NCBI GenBank assembly: GCA_019633425.1
Contig: WSUB01000118.1
Location: 67,768 to 131,767, forward strand
Length of the DNA stretch: 64,000 nucleotides
Reading direction: 5' to 3'
Source: Tulasnella sp. 424
Lineage: Eukaryota; Basidiomycota; Agaricomycetes; Cantharellales; Tulasnellaceae
The notes under the pieces are model-generated. The model was given only the letters and a program-made list of their open reading frames with translations. It did not search any database and had not been told where the DNA came from. Position numbers and translations under genes: made by a program. Shown here one piece after another: positions 12,083 to 21,973 of the stretch; position 1 is the stretch's first letter, and each line of letters begins with the position of its first letter.

Positions 12083-13293
12083 CTAAGACCGTCGGAACCA
12101 GGAAAAGATCGACTTGCTGGGTTTCGTCGCGCTGCGGAGACTCGTCGTGGTCGCTGGCTTCGGCGACTCGATTCCCATCCGTTTTTTAAATTGAGAAGGC
12201 AACTCGATGTTCGTTCCTTTTGCCCACATCCCACGACGGGCTTTTCTGCAACGGAGAATCCTGACGTCAGTTCCACAGGTTCCCCGGAAGAATGAGATGG
12301 GGTCAAGTTACTTTGCTTGTTCCTCCGCTCTGTCGTGGGCTGCTTTTCCAGCATCGCCGTATTCGGCATTTGCTTGGGTGTACTGTGCGTCGTTTTGTGT
12401 TAGAGGGGAAAGAGGGTTCACGTGGGTGGTCGCCGAGTTGGGGCACATACCACTTCAGCCCATCCAGCAGACAGCATCAATAAGGAAAGGTTTCGACCAC
12501 GAGATATCCAACAGGGAATGAGTGGATATGGAAGATGAGGCACGGCAACCTGTTGCATCCGAGATGAGCTTTCGAGTAAAATGCGCTTCGGGAGGGTCAG
12601 GGGCTTACAGTTCGTTTGTATTGGTCGCGATAAACGAGCTGACACCATACGCGTTTGCCAAGAACCTTGTTCTCAAGCCAAAGCCGGGCCTCTTCTGCTC
12701 CGGGTTGACCTGGCTTGCCAAAGTGCGGTGCCTGTCGATAGAAATATATCTGATTAGGCCCGGAAGTTGTAAATGCTGATGTTGCAAACCTCCGGCGCGT
12801 CCACGCCAGCCATCCGGATGTGCAGTGTTTGGTCTTTGAGGGCTGGACATTTGCAATGATGGTAAGTCTTTGGGAAAGACCGGACAACTCGAAACATACC
12901 TTTGGTCTCAGTAGGAATACTCCTCAGTTTAATGGGCCATCTCCAGAAGAGCCCAGGCGTATGATAGAGCCGGAAGTTGTCACCGTCACCTACGCTTGAA
13001 TCGACTTCATGTCAGTGGCGTATGCATTTTGAACGATCAAATTAGCTGGGGACTCGCCTGGTCACCACGCCCTTGACCCATCTCCGCTTCTCGAACGCGT
13101 TTGGAGGAACATGGTCTGAATTTGGTATGCGCTTCAATCTCCGTCGAAGAGCAAGCAGGCCGAAAGTTCCCGCCGAGCCAAGGAGGGCAAAAACTGCAGC
13201 TTGGGCTCCCGGAGAAAGAGTTGTAAGGCCTAGAGATTCTGCTTGAGCTACGGTTTGCTTTTTGACTTCTTCAAACGACGGTAGCTTGTCCAT
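12083..13293 (-). CDS. LCL3: LCL3-type membrane-anchored SNase-like endonuclease
   Basis: Seven exons read from 13293 down to 12083 (13293-13058, 12994-12900, 12842-12790, 12731-12609, 12549-12451, 12382-12312, 12245-12083) join in phase to 279 residues. One membrane helix (residues about 29-48) is followed by [14 protein letters not shown]. Then comes a staphylococcal-nuclease-like OB-fold: [25 protein letters not shown] with the Arg, Asp and Glu expected near the active site, [15 protein letters not shown], and [13 protein letters not shown]. The fold ends [26 protein letters not shown], split by the last intron. LCL3 proteins of yeasts and moulds have this layout and are mitochondrial or membrane-bound putative endonucleases. 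The first intron has a GC donor (GCGAGT) and the third a weak GTTTGC donor. The gene shares a 213-bp divergent promoter with AKR1. Confidence 0.92.
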
Positions 13294-13506
13294 GTAAACC
13301 TTGGTTCGAGAGTAGCGCGGGCAGGGGGAACGGTCGCAAGGAGGTGAGAAGAGCGCGCGGAGGCTTTCACGCGGCCGGGCACAGCCACGCGATTCGACTC
13401 TCGACTTTCCTCTAACCTCACTCATCACTGCACACTCGCAAAAAGCTACCAAGGCTTTCTGGAACCCAGCGGCGTCACTACTACCACCTAGGACGCGTCT
13501 CAGACT
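13294..13506. promoter_or_regulatory. Shared divergent promoter of LCL3 and AKR1
   Basis: Only 213 bp separate the two start codons, which point away from each other, so both promoters must lie here or overlap the 5' ends. I see no clear TATA box. The region is G/C-rich. Confidence 0.6.
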
Positions 13507-16500
13507 ATGAGCTCTCACTGGAACGACATCCCAGCGGATGGCAAAGGCAATAACGGCCCGGGTGGCCTTGGTCTTGCACCCAAGGCAGCCGCAGCAACAA
13601 GTTCAGTTAACACCCAGAACGTATCAGGGACTGGAGCGAACTCGGCCCCTGCTAATCCGACCGCAACTGTCGTCCACGACGAAGCTGTAAGTAACCCGCC
13701 CAAGGGGAGTTTGGGTGCTGATTGCTTGCCGCGGGTCCGTGCTGACGTCGTCATCCCCCCCTTGGTCATGCGGTTGCTGTCCTGCCCATAGCCAAACGTC
13801 TTCCTCGCGGCGCAAAGGGGAGACGTGGATGCTCTTAGACAGCTTATAGAGTCTGGAAGGGCCAAAGCTACAGACCGTGACGACCAGAATGTAACACCAC
13901 TGCACTGGGCGGCCATCAACGCGCAACTGCCGGCATGCAAATACCTGTTGGAACAGGGGGCGGAGGTGGACGCCCTTGGAGGCGACTTATTGGCTACTCC
14001 GATGCAATGGGCTGCTGTGAGTTGAGATATAATCCGTTGACCTCTAGAGTCCTATGCCGACCATTCGACCACTAATCACGAACGTCCCCCGTAGAGGAAT
14101 GGCTATTTATATATCATCGACGTTCTCATATCCTACAACGCCGACCCCAGCATTGTCGACTCGCAAGGCTACAATACCCTGCACCTTGTAACGCACAGTA
14201 GCACCGTCATGCCATTGTTATATCTCCTCCATCTCTGCCCCATTTCGCCCGATTCTCCAGATTCAGCCGGCCACACCGCCTTGATGTGGGCCGCTTACCA
14301 AGGCGACGGCATTTCAGTCGAAATACTCTTGAACGCTGGAGCCAGTCCGCTGAAGAAGGATAATTCGGGGCTGACCCCTTTGCACTGGGCCGTCGTGAGA
14401 GGCAACAAGTGGTGCATCCGAAAGCTGATTGAAGCTGGATCGGACTTGAACGCGAGGGATGAAAGTGGAAAGACACCAAGGGAGATGGCTGCTGAGCTGA
14501 AGTCCTTGGGACCGTGGAGAAAGGCGCTTGAAGAAGGTGGTTTGACGGAGGACGGCAGGAAGATCCAAGGACCGTTGAGCGAGGTGCGTAAGCTGCCGTC
14601 TGTTGCCGTCGTAACGAACGCCTGATAGCAGAACGCCTCTAGCGAAACACGAAATTCGCCATCCTGATCCTCCCGACGGTCTTTTTCTACATCATCTTCT
14701 CGACGTTCGCGGCGATGCCTTGGTTTACGGGTACGTCGGCGGCATTTTCCCATATCGGCAAATGCGAAGATGGGCTAATATTTTTTACATTGTACACAGG
14801 GATTCCTTTGGCGGCGGCCGAATTCTTCGCGATGCACCATATCAGCACCCGCGTCCTGCTGAGCGGCAAAAGTTACACAGAGAATGTCACTTCATCTCCA
14901 TACTTCGCCGCCATTATCGGGGCTAGCATGTTTTGGGTCGGTGAGGCTTGGGTAGCCAGATTAATGCCGAGTAGGTTATCCTTCAGGTTCCGTCTGATTG
15001 CCTTGAACGCTGAGTTTTTTCTCCCTGCGACAGTAACGCAAGGCCATGCTTTTGCTCATCTCTTTTACGCCATCATGTGGATGCTCTGTGCCTATAACTT
15101 CTTTAGAGCCGTAACTTTGGACCCCGGAACGTGCCCTAAACCTGCGAACGAGCAAGAGTTGAAATTAGTCCGCATATCTCGCCTATCTTCGTAAGGCGCA
15201 TTAAACTAAAACGGATATGTTCTCATCAGATCCTCCAAGATCTCACTACTCAGGGAAGGTTGAATGGACAGACGTTCTGCGTTTCTTGTATGGTAAGTGC
15301 CAAGTTTCTCGCCACGCGACAACGAAGGGATCAAAAGACCATGGGCGCTAACCGGAATCTCGCATAATTGCAATAGGCTCGAAAACCCCTACGATCGAAG
15401 CACTGTCGTGTATGTGACCGGTGCATTGCCAGGCATGACCAGTAAGTGGAGGGCTCCATTACCATTCGTGTCGTCCTCGCCTCGTGTTATCCCCATTGAG
15501 GTGATTAGGGTCACTCATACTGATGCGGCTTTCTATTCACCTCCCTTTACTCCATGCTTTTTGCCATCCCGTTTATCTGGGTCTTGTCTGCCTCGTTGCC
15601 TGCCCTCGTTCCCTGCCGTCTTCGCTGGATCTGAACCTCCTGATCGGCTATCTCTTCCGATGCAACCACTTCAACTCAACTTCGCACTCCTCTCAGCCAC
15701 TGTCCATGGGTGTGGAACTGCGTCGGAGCGAACAACCACCGGCAATTCCTCCTGTTCGTTATCACCCTGGTCCTTGGTATCATATCGTTTGACTACCTCA
15801 CCGTCGCCTGTGCGTATCCCCCGATTTCCCCACTTAGCTTTTTCGCAGACTGACCCACAGGGTGCCAATTCTAGACTTCTCTACGCCCGCACCTACGCCG
15901 CCTCGGTCCGCCGAGCCGCCTATGCTTTCGACCTCCCCGCCCGAACCTTCCGAGGATGATTTGGCAAGCTGTTTGCTGCCCGACCCTCTTTGTTCCGCCG
16001 TCCGCCGAGATGCATTCTTATTTAGCGTTGCGGCTTGGTCAACCCTCCAGCTTACCTGGACTGTGGTTCTGTTGGCTTCGCAACTTTGGCAGATCGCCCG
16101 GCAAATGACCACTCTCGAGGTCAGTAACCTTGGACGGTACGGCTTCATGGGTGGACGAGGCGGCAGCAGCATGGTTGGGCAACAGGGCCATCAGCACCTT
16201 AGTGGCGACGCTGGAGATGAGATCAGTTCGGCTCATCATCACGCACACGGACACAAGAAAGCCACCGGCTTCCTGCTTAGTGTCCTCGGCTTTGACCGAT
16301 TTACTAAAGGCAAAGCCGCCGATGGACTCAAGAAGGCAGCCCATGCACCAAATCCGTTCGACCTTGGATGGATTGGAAACTGCAAGGACTTCTGGACGAA
16401 AGGCAAGGAATTGGGAGTCGAGTACGAGATGGTAAGCCTCTTTTTGGGTAGCCTGCCCGGGACCGAACGCTGACAGACGCGTTTTTTGCTAGCTATATGA

Positions 16501-16705
16501 CGTTCCTCCGGAGGGCTTCCGTGAGGCCAAGCGTCGTCGTGCTCGTGAAGAAGCGGAAGACGGCTTCTCGTCTGGGTACAAGCGGAACAGTGGAATGTTT
16601 GCTCGGACGATGATGATGGGCCGGAATCTGACTGGCCTTGGAGGAGGCAGATCGCGAGGATACGGAGGTTACGAACCCGTCAGCTCTGGGGCTGGCGATG
16701 TCTGA
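13507..16705 (+). CDS. AKR1: Ankyrin-repeat DHHC palmitoyltransferase AKR1
   Basis: Integral-membrane protein S-acyltransferase that palmitoylates cytosolic proteins, typically in the Golgi. Eleven exons (13507-13686, 13792-14016, 14095-14583, 14643-14730, 14800-14970, 15034-15167, 15230-15292, 15377-15441, 15697-15809, 15875-16431, 16493-16705) join in phase to 765 residues, about the length of yeast Akr1. Residues about 60-290 hold ankyrin repeats ([35 protein letters not shown]). Membrane segments follow from [14 protein letters not shown]. The catalytic cysteine-rich domain reads [23 protein letters not shown], then DHHC at residues 471-474 and [15 protein letters not shown]. The family's NPFDLG and NCKDFW motifs lie near the C-terminus. 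The DHHC signature itself is split by the 255-nt intron 8. Intron 6 has a weak GTCCGC donor. Confidence 0.95.
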
Positions 16706-17076
16706 AAGTGGAGAGGCTGGGCCACGATCGTTTCTCGGACCTGATAATGACTGGCATGACGAAATCCGTGTTGTATACCAGATGTATCGCCCCATCTCAT
16801 ACCACAAATGAATCTAACTGGAGCGCCTTGCAAAAGTGAACCTATACTGGCAGAAAAGAAACCTCTCCATCACGATGGGGTCATTGAGACGGTTCGATAG
16901 AGGACTTGGATCGTGAATCTCTACAGTATAGCTGCTGATAGTAGGGGTTCCGGCCGGATCCTTTGGAACCACTCAGACGTTCAGGTGGGCACGCGATTCT
17001 GTGTCAAAGGTGTTTCTCCCAAGAAATAAAGATTTTAGAGACTTATATATGAAATACCTAGCTACCAGGTATGGCC
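16706..17076. other. AKR1 3' flank
   Basis: No ORF or RNA gene is evident between the AKR1 stop codon and the tRNA gene. It probably contains the AKR1 3' UTR. Confidence 0.5.
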
Positions 17077-17158
17077 TCCGGTATAGTGTAATGGCTATCA
17101 TACCGCTCTCTCATGAACATGACCAGCGGTGATCTGGGTTCAATTCCCAGTGCCGGAA
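17077..17158 (+). tRNA. tRNA-Glu (anticodon CTC) with a 10-nt intron
   Basis: The cloverleaf folds fully. The acceptor stem TCCGGTA pairs with TGCCGGA (17151-17157). The anticodon stem CCGCT (17103-17107) pairs with AGCGG (17125-17129). The T arm is CTGGG, loop TTCAATT, then CCCAG. The anticodon CTC lies at 17110-17112 and reads GAG. The 10-nt intron, about 17114-17123, sits directly after position 37, the canonical place. The B-box-like GGTTCAATTCC is internal. Confidence 0.93.
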
Positions 17159-17161
17159 CTC

Positions 17162-17166
17162 TTTTT
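17162..17166 (+). terminator. RNA polymerase III T-run terminator
   Basis: A run of five T residues starts four bases past the tRNA 3' end, as expected for Pol III termination. Confidence 0.7.
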
Positions 17167-17589
17167 GCTCTTCAGGATCAAAGATGAGTTTCTTCTTCTC
17201 TCCCTCCTCCGAAGCGAGCCTTGAAATACCCTCTGGATTTCTCGACCAAGTACTAGCCTGGCTTGGCTTCATTTTTGCCTCACGTGCTCAACAGCTTCAC
17301 AGCGACACGCTGGGAAACCTAGCTTCGTGTAAAATCTGCAATTGCAGGACTTTGGTTTTCTAATAAAGCGACTAGTTGCACCTGCTTAGAGACCACTTCG
17401 GTGGAAGACAGCGACATGAGATGGGGCATTAAGTATGAAGAATCGTACACGCCGCCCGGCATTTGAAACGACTTGGCGGAGACGCTCTCGTCACAATCGC
17501 AATGATGAGAGGGCACTTCTTTGGTGTGTATAACACCGGAAACCATTTTGAATTGTATTATAACCGCCAAGTATGCTTATGCGATACTT
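17167..17589. other. Intergenic, no supported feature
   Basis: Only short ORFs without motifs occur between the tRNA gene and the stop codon of the DUF4246 gene. Confidence 0.5.
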
Positions 17590-19586
17590 TCAATGCTCAC
17601 AAAAGTTAAACTGCGATTCAAAACACTCCTCGTCCTGCTTCTCGACAAACGCTGTTCTCTCGTCCATCAACTCTAAGCGATACTGCTTTGCTTCTTCCAA
17701 CGTCGTCAAGTTGGGCAAATGACGCGTTATCTCTCTCATGATCTCTGCCGGTAACTTCCTGAGGAGCGAGTTCTCGGGAGCTTGTTGCATGGCCACTTCG
17801 TACCATTCGGCTTGTTGTGGTGGGATATCGGTAGTGCTGAACCGCGGGTTTTGAGGGTCTACGAGGAACAGAGCAACGATTTTGCGGTGACCGGGCTTCG
17901 TTTGGTTAGCGAGTTTGAAGGGGGAGACTTTGTGTTGGTAGATATTTGGGAAGGCGAGGCATCTACCGGCAGAGGTGGGTACCCCCCAACAGCTCTGATT
18001 TGCAGGCCCGCCCCTGCGTGTTCAGAGGTCGTAGTTAATCACTTAGGGTGCGAGTAGTCAAGGACAAACGGACCGTTTCAGGCCCCATACCCGCATCACT
18101 CCAAGTTCATCGTCTTGCTCGTATTCAAGATCTTCATCCGAAACGACTCTGCGGAACCGGAGTTCGCTCTCGGTGATGTTTTCAGAGTCGTAGTAGTATA
18201 TCCCCGATGCGATAATTCTTTCGTTCGCCAGGCCTTCGACGTGCCAGGACCCGCCAGGGTAGACGGATTTCTCCGGTGTCTATGTATGATGTGATAGAGT
18301 TCAGGGGAGAGACGCGTCAACAAAAAGGCATCCCCTCGGCCTCCTCCCCTGCCTCTCACCAAGTGAATATTTGCCAACTTGACGATGATTTGCGCCTCCT
18401 TACCGTGAATGGTGTAGGTGCGTTTCCGCTCAGAGATGTCCTTTTTACGGTCTTTCGAAGGGACTGTCGGCAAGGTGATCGGTCTCTGTAAGTTCCAAGT
18501 GTATAGGCGATCCTCGTAGTCCTCGTCACTTTCGCCCTCCTCTTGTTCTGGTTTATCTTCATCATCATCATCGAAACGGTAGCCTTCGGCGATACGAGGG
18601 TTGAATGACTGGTAGTAGCAATCCAAGTCTGTCAGAACCCGGTCAAACAGGAAAGAGAACCTGGCCACGAGAGATTCGATAATCGAGTAGAGCTCCTTAT
18701 GGGACGGGTGGAGGTTGTTGATGTACGAGACCGATTTTGCCGAGCTTCCGTCTTCTGAAACTTTGAAGTCTGTTGACAACCACGCGAACTTGTTGGAAAA
18801 GCCCCAGTCTCTACCCGAAGACTCGGTCAGAAAGCCCCAGTCTCTGCCCGAAGACTCGGTCAGATCTGGCGGAGTGATGGGTTGCAAGTCGGCTACGTTG
18901 CGTTCTTTTCCGGGCTCGATTACTTCTGGATACCCCACAGTACGGCCATAGACAATTGGATAAAGTGAAGGGTGGACGAGATCGAGGACTTGGCCATCGG
19001 ATCTTGGATGCCAGTCCTTTTGCGTCTCGGGAACGTCTTCCAAGACTTTGACTGCCACTTTTAGTCTATCACGTAATTCGGGTGAAATGAGGGAGTCAGA
19101 CTCGTAAATTCTAGAAAAGCATGATTGCTGAGCAAGAAGAGCGTGGAGTGAATGAGAGGATCCTCTGTAGGGGTTCGCTGGGACCTGCCTGGATGCCTGT
19201 CGCTTCGTCTCTCATCTTCTCGTAGTAGGCTAATTGGGTAACGACTTCAAGATCGATATCCGCTCGAATAGAAGATGCTAGCTTACCGAGCTCATCCAAA
19301 ACATAGTCTACTTCACCCTCGGTCAATTTGTCCCCTTCGACTGGTGCCGCAAGGGCCTCAGCCTTCCACTTGCTGCGAATGGTTTCATCCTTATACTTGG
19401 TCCACCACGACGGTTTGGATCGTAGACTATACGACATAGCTTGCAGCTTGAGGTCTTGGAGCTAGAGTGGTTCCCAGGTGCCTGAGATCGGATGGGTCTT
19501 GCGGGGAGCGCGAGAAGACCTACCGTCATGGCTGACTGGGCATGCCTGTCCGGCTCATCCCATGGTATGGTGAAGTCGTTACACAT
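17590..19586 (-). CDS. DUF4246 family protein, putative Fe/2OG-oxygenase-like fold
   Basis: Five exons (19586-19524, 19461-19189, 19127-18360, 18279-18074, 18013-17590) join in phase to 577 residues, the usual size of this fungal family of unknown function. Recognisable family segments are SRIYESDSLISPEL, QVLDLVHPSLYPIVYGRT, SYINNLHPSHKELY, YPGGSWHVEGLANERI, ASGIYYYDSENITESEL, GRCLAFPNIYQH and GHRKIVALFLVDP. The last three with WHVEG resemble a double-stranded beta-helix dioxygenase (His-x-Glu, distal His, Arg); that functional reading is inference. Intron 2 has a GC donor (GCAGGT). A 33-bp tandem duplication (18799-18864) repeats LTESSGRDWGF. A segment near the C-terminus (RKLPAEIMREITRHLP) looks F-box-like but belongs to the same chain. 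Confidence 0.88.
18799..18864 (-). repeat. 33-bp tandem duplication inside the DUF4246 coding sequence
   Basis: Two adjacent 33-bp units differ at one or two bases and encode LTESSGRDWGF twice in frame. The core GCCCCAGTCTCT appears at 18801 and GCCCCAGTCTCTG at 18834. The duplication adds 11 residues just before the conserved segment AWLSTDFKVS. Confidence 0.85.
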
Positions 19587-19867
19587 AGTGATAGTAAATT
19601 ATGAACACTACGAGAGGTAGCTAGTGTGAGATTGGGTCGAAAGCTTGGCTGCCATGAGAGGGAGCATCCGCGATGGATTTTATACCACGTGTAGTCTTAC
19701 GTTCCAGTGCCTCGTTAAAGCTTGGCCCGTTCAGGCCGCCGGTATTTACAAGTCCATTCGAACGCCAAGACGCTCTTGGAAGAAATTTGAGTCATAATTA
19801 TCTGGTTTTCAAATGATAAGAGAATTTTCAAGCGCCGGGCCCTAATCAAGTGTGCCGTTACGCCGAA

Positions 19868-20367
19868 ATGCTATTCCCGAGTCCCAGCCAACCACGACCC
19901 AAGGATCCTCCATCGTTTCCGAGGTCTTGGTCAGTTCCATTGGCTGAAGCGCTGAGGCCTGATACACAGGCTGAGTCGTCAAGCGGTCTTACTGAAGAAT
20001 CGTTTCTACAAAGCTTTGACGCTGCGTGGAACTCAGTCAAGTCTACAACTCGCAGATGGTCGGAATTGCCGCCTGCAACGGCCGCGGGGGGCCTTCAAGA
20101 CGTGGGGCTAGGTTTCATCATGGCCGTTCCAAGCCTCGAGGCAGATATCAAAGGTCTTTAGTCCGGTATTGAAATCTGTTTATCTTTCTATTTCCTGATG
20201 GAGCTTGAATTACAGCCAAGAATCAGGCTTACCACGACAACGGAATATTGGGCATGCTGCTCAGCCCAGACGGACAAGTATCAGCGGCCATTTGGTTACG
20301 GCCTGGAGAAGATGACGGCAGTCTTTGGATCTTGAAATGTGATAACAGGACCTCAAGTCCACAGTGA
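19868..20367 (+). CDS. Hypothetical protein, two exons
   Basis: I do not recognise this protein. Exon 1 (19868-20153) starts at the first in-frame ATG and ends at a GTCTTT donor. Exon 2 (20216-20367) follows a TTACAG acceptor. The join is in phase and gives 145 residues: a Ser/Pro-rich N-terminus, then TEESFLQSFDAAWNSVK, and an exon-2 part with LLSPDGQVSAAIWLRPGED. Both reading frames stay open exactly to the splice sites, which supports a real gene. An additional 5' exon cannot be excluded. It converges on the methionine sulfoxide reductase gene, with about 100 bp between stop codons. Confidence 0.5.
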
Positions 20368-20470
20368 GGAAAGTTTTGCAAGGAGATGGATGATTTAGGT
20401 TGGTGTTTGTCCAAGGCGTTGGACACTTTGGTACGTCTATCTAAGTCTGGATCCCTGTATTTGACCGTTC

Positions 20471-21176
20471 TTATACATTCCATGTGCAGGATTTAATAAG
20501 TAATTGAACGACTTTTTCGAGTCCCTCCTGATCCGTTTCGTCAAAGCCGCCAAGAGCAACACAGTCCAAGTCCATCACTCCGAGCACGATGGGGCCCCCC
20601 TCTCGATCCAGGACCATAGGGACCACTATCTCACTTTTTGTTTCGCCGTCGCAAGCTATGTGCCCGGGATAGTCATCAACGCTTTGGACGACAAGGGTCC
20701 GGCGTTGAGCCCATGCATCAGCGCAGACGCCCTTCCCCGCCTGGCATCGAATGAACTGACAGGCGGGACGGCCATTGAATGGGCCAAGGTGAAGAACCTT
20801 CCCTAAGGCCATGGATGACTGTCCCGGGAACAACGAAGCGTCGAGATAGAAACCTAATTCTCCGTGCATCTGAGTGTGGAGACCTAACCAAGCTCATCAT
20901 CGGACGTACCACACCAATTGACTGCCCTATCACCATCGCCGAATGGCTCGAATGATCCCAGAGCGTTATAGACAAGTGACGCGGCGTTGGAAAGATTTGA
21001 AACCTGGAAATAGTGGTAATTGGCATACGCCAAATACAGTCGGGAATGTTTCGCTGGATTCCTACCCAATTATCGTTGGTTTCGACTAAAGCTTCCAATT
21101 GCTGGTAAACATGGGGCCAGAAGTCTCCTTTCTTTGTGATTGTAAGAGGAACGAGGCTGGAGTCGGCGTGCGGCAT
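20471..21176 (-). CDS. Free methionine-R-sulfoxide reductase (GAF domain)
   Basis: Reduces free methionine-(R)-sulfoxide with thioredoxin, a cytosolic oxidative-damage repair enzyme. Three exons (21176-21066, 21003-20910, 20853-20471) join in phase to 195 residues. The single GAF domain shows NLSNAASLVYNAL, VNWCGFYLD, LGPFNGRPACQ, GKGVCADAW, PGHIACDGETKSEIVVP and GVMDLDC. Cys100, Cys112 and Cys136 correspond to the three conserved cysteines of the family. The spacing between the first two is 12 rather than the usual 10 because of a two-residue insertion that also brings in an extra Cys105. It sits apart from other redox genes, and its start is only about 800 bp from the first cassette gene. 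Confidence 0.92.
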
Positions 21177-21884
21177 CGGAACTCAGGAGTGGGTGGCGTT
21201 AGTAAAATGGTCGAAGGTCCGCTCATTCAGAGAGCACCGGTTGTTACTCAGCCGGTGGCTTAGTCATGTGGAGCAGAGGAAGGGGAGGGGGAAGAGGGTT
21301 GACCTGGGTTGACGCGAACTAGACGCCATCCTTCGAACGGTTCACTATGGACGTATTCAGAAGAGTTGCGTTGTCCGTGACGTCTCGTGACCAGTCCAGA
21401 ACAAAATTGGAGCGGAGATCGATTTCCTCCTCCCGGGAGTTTTGAAGCAACCCTCTTTACACCAACCATTAATGTTAGAAAATGGCAATGCATACTTCAC
21501 ATACCGATCATGGAAGGCTAGGGTGTGCATTCACGAGTCGCAGAGCAGCCCTCGAGGCATATATCCACAAGACACCACCAATCCTCACATGCACTCCCCA
21601 CTCGCGCCACGTGGATCCCAGGCCATGCTAACGGGCTCTACCTTGAAGGTCCTTGTTCCTTAGGTGCAGTAATTACCACGGTACGTTCGTGAGTTCTTTC
21701 GCTGATCTTTAAAGGGAGCTGTGTTTTTTACAGGGCGACACCGCGGCTGATCAGAACGCAGCACCAAGAATAATCGACCACTACATCAACTGGATGTCGC
21801 AGTGCAATTGACAGTGTATCCTCCCTGAAACCATTCTCTGATTTTCTCTGTGCAACCGAGGCGTTTCAAGATCTTCAGTGTTCT
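21177..21884. other. Intergenic between the reductase and cassette gene A1
   Basis: Short ORFs only, without recognisable motifs or splice patterns. The promoters of the divergent reductase and gene A1 must lie here. Confidence 0.5.
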
Positions 21885-21892
21885 TATAAAAA
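21885..21892 (+). promoter_or_regulatory. TATA-like box of gene A1
   Basis: TATAAAAA lies 82 bp upstream of the A1 start codon and is followed by a C/T-rich leader, a plausible core promoter. Confidence 0.5.
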
Positions 21893-21973
21893 GAACCAGC
21901 GCACGCATCAACCTACAGCAGCCAGTTCACTTCTCCTTCTTATCTTTGTTATACCTTCTGATTTTCTCACCTA

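Noticed and set aside
17590..17796. Separate small F-box gene
   Set aside because: The F-box-like stretch is in frame with, and completes, the DUF4246 protein through exon 5.
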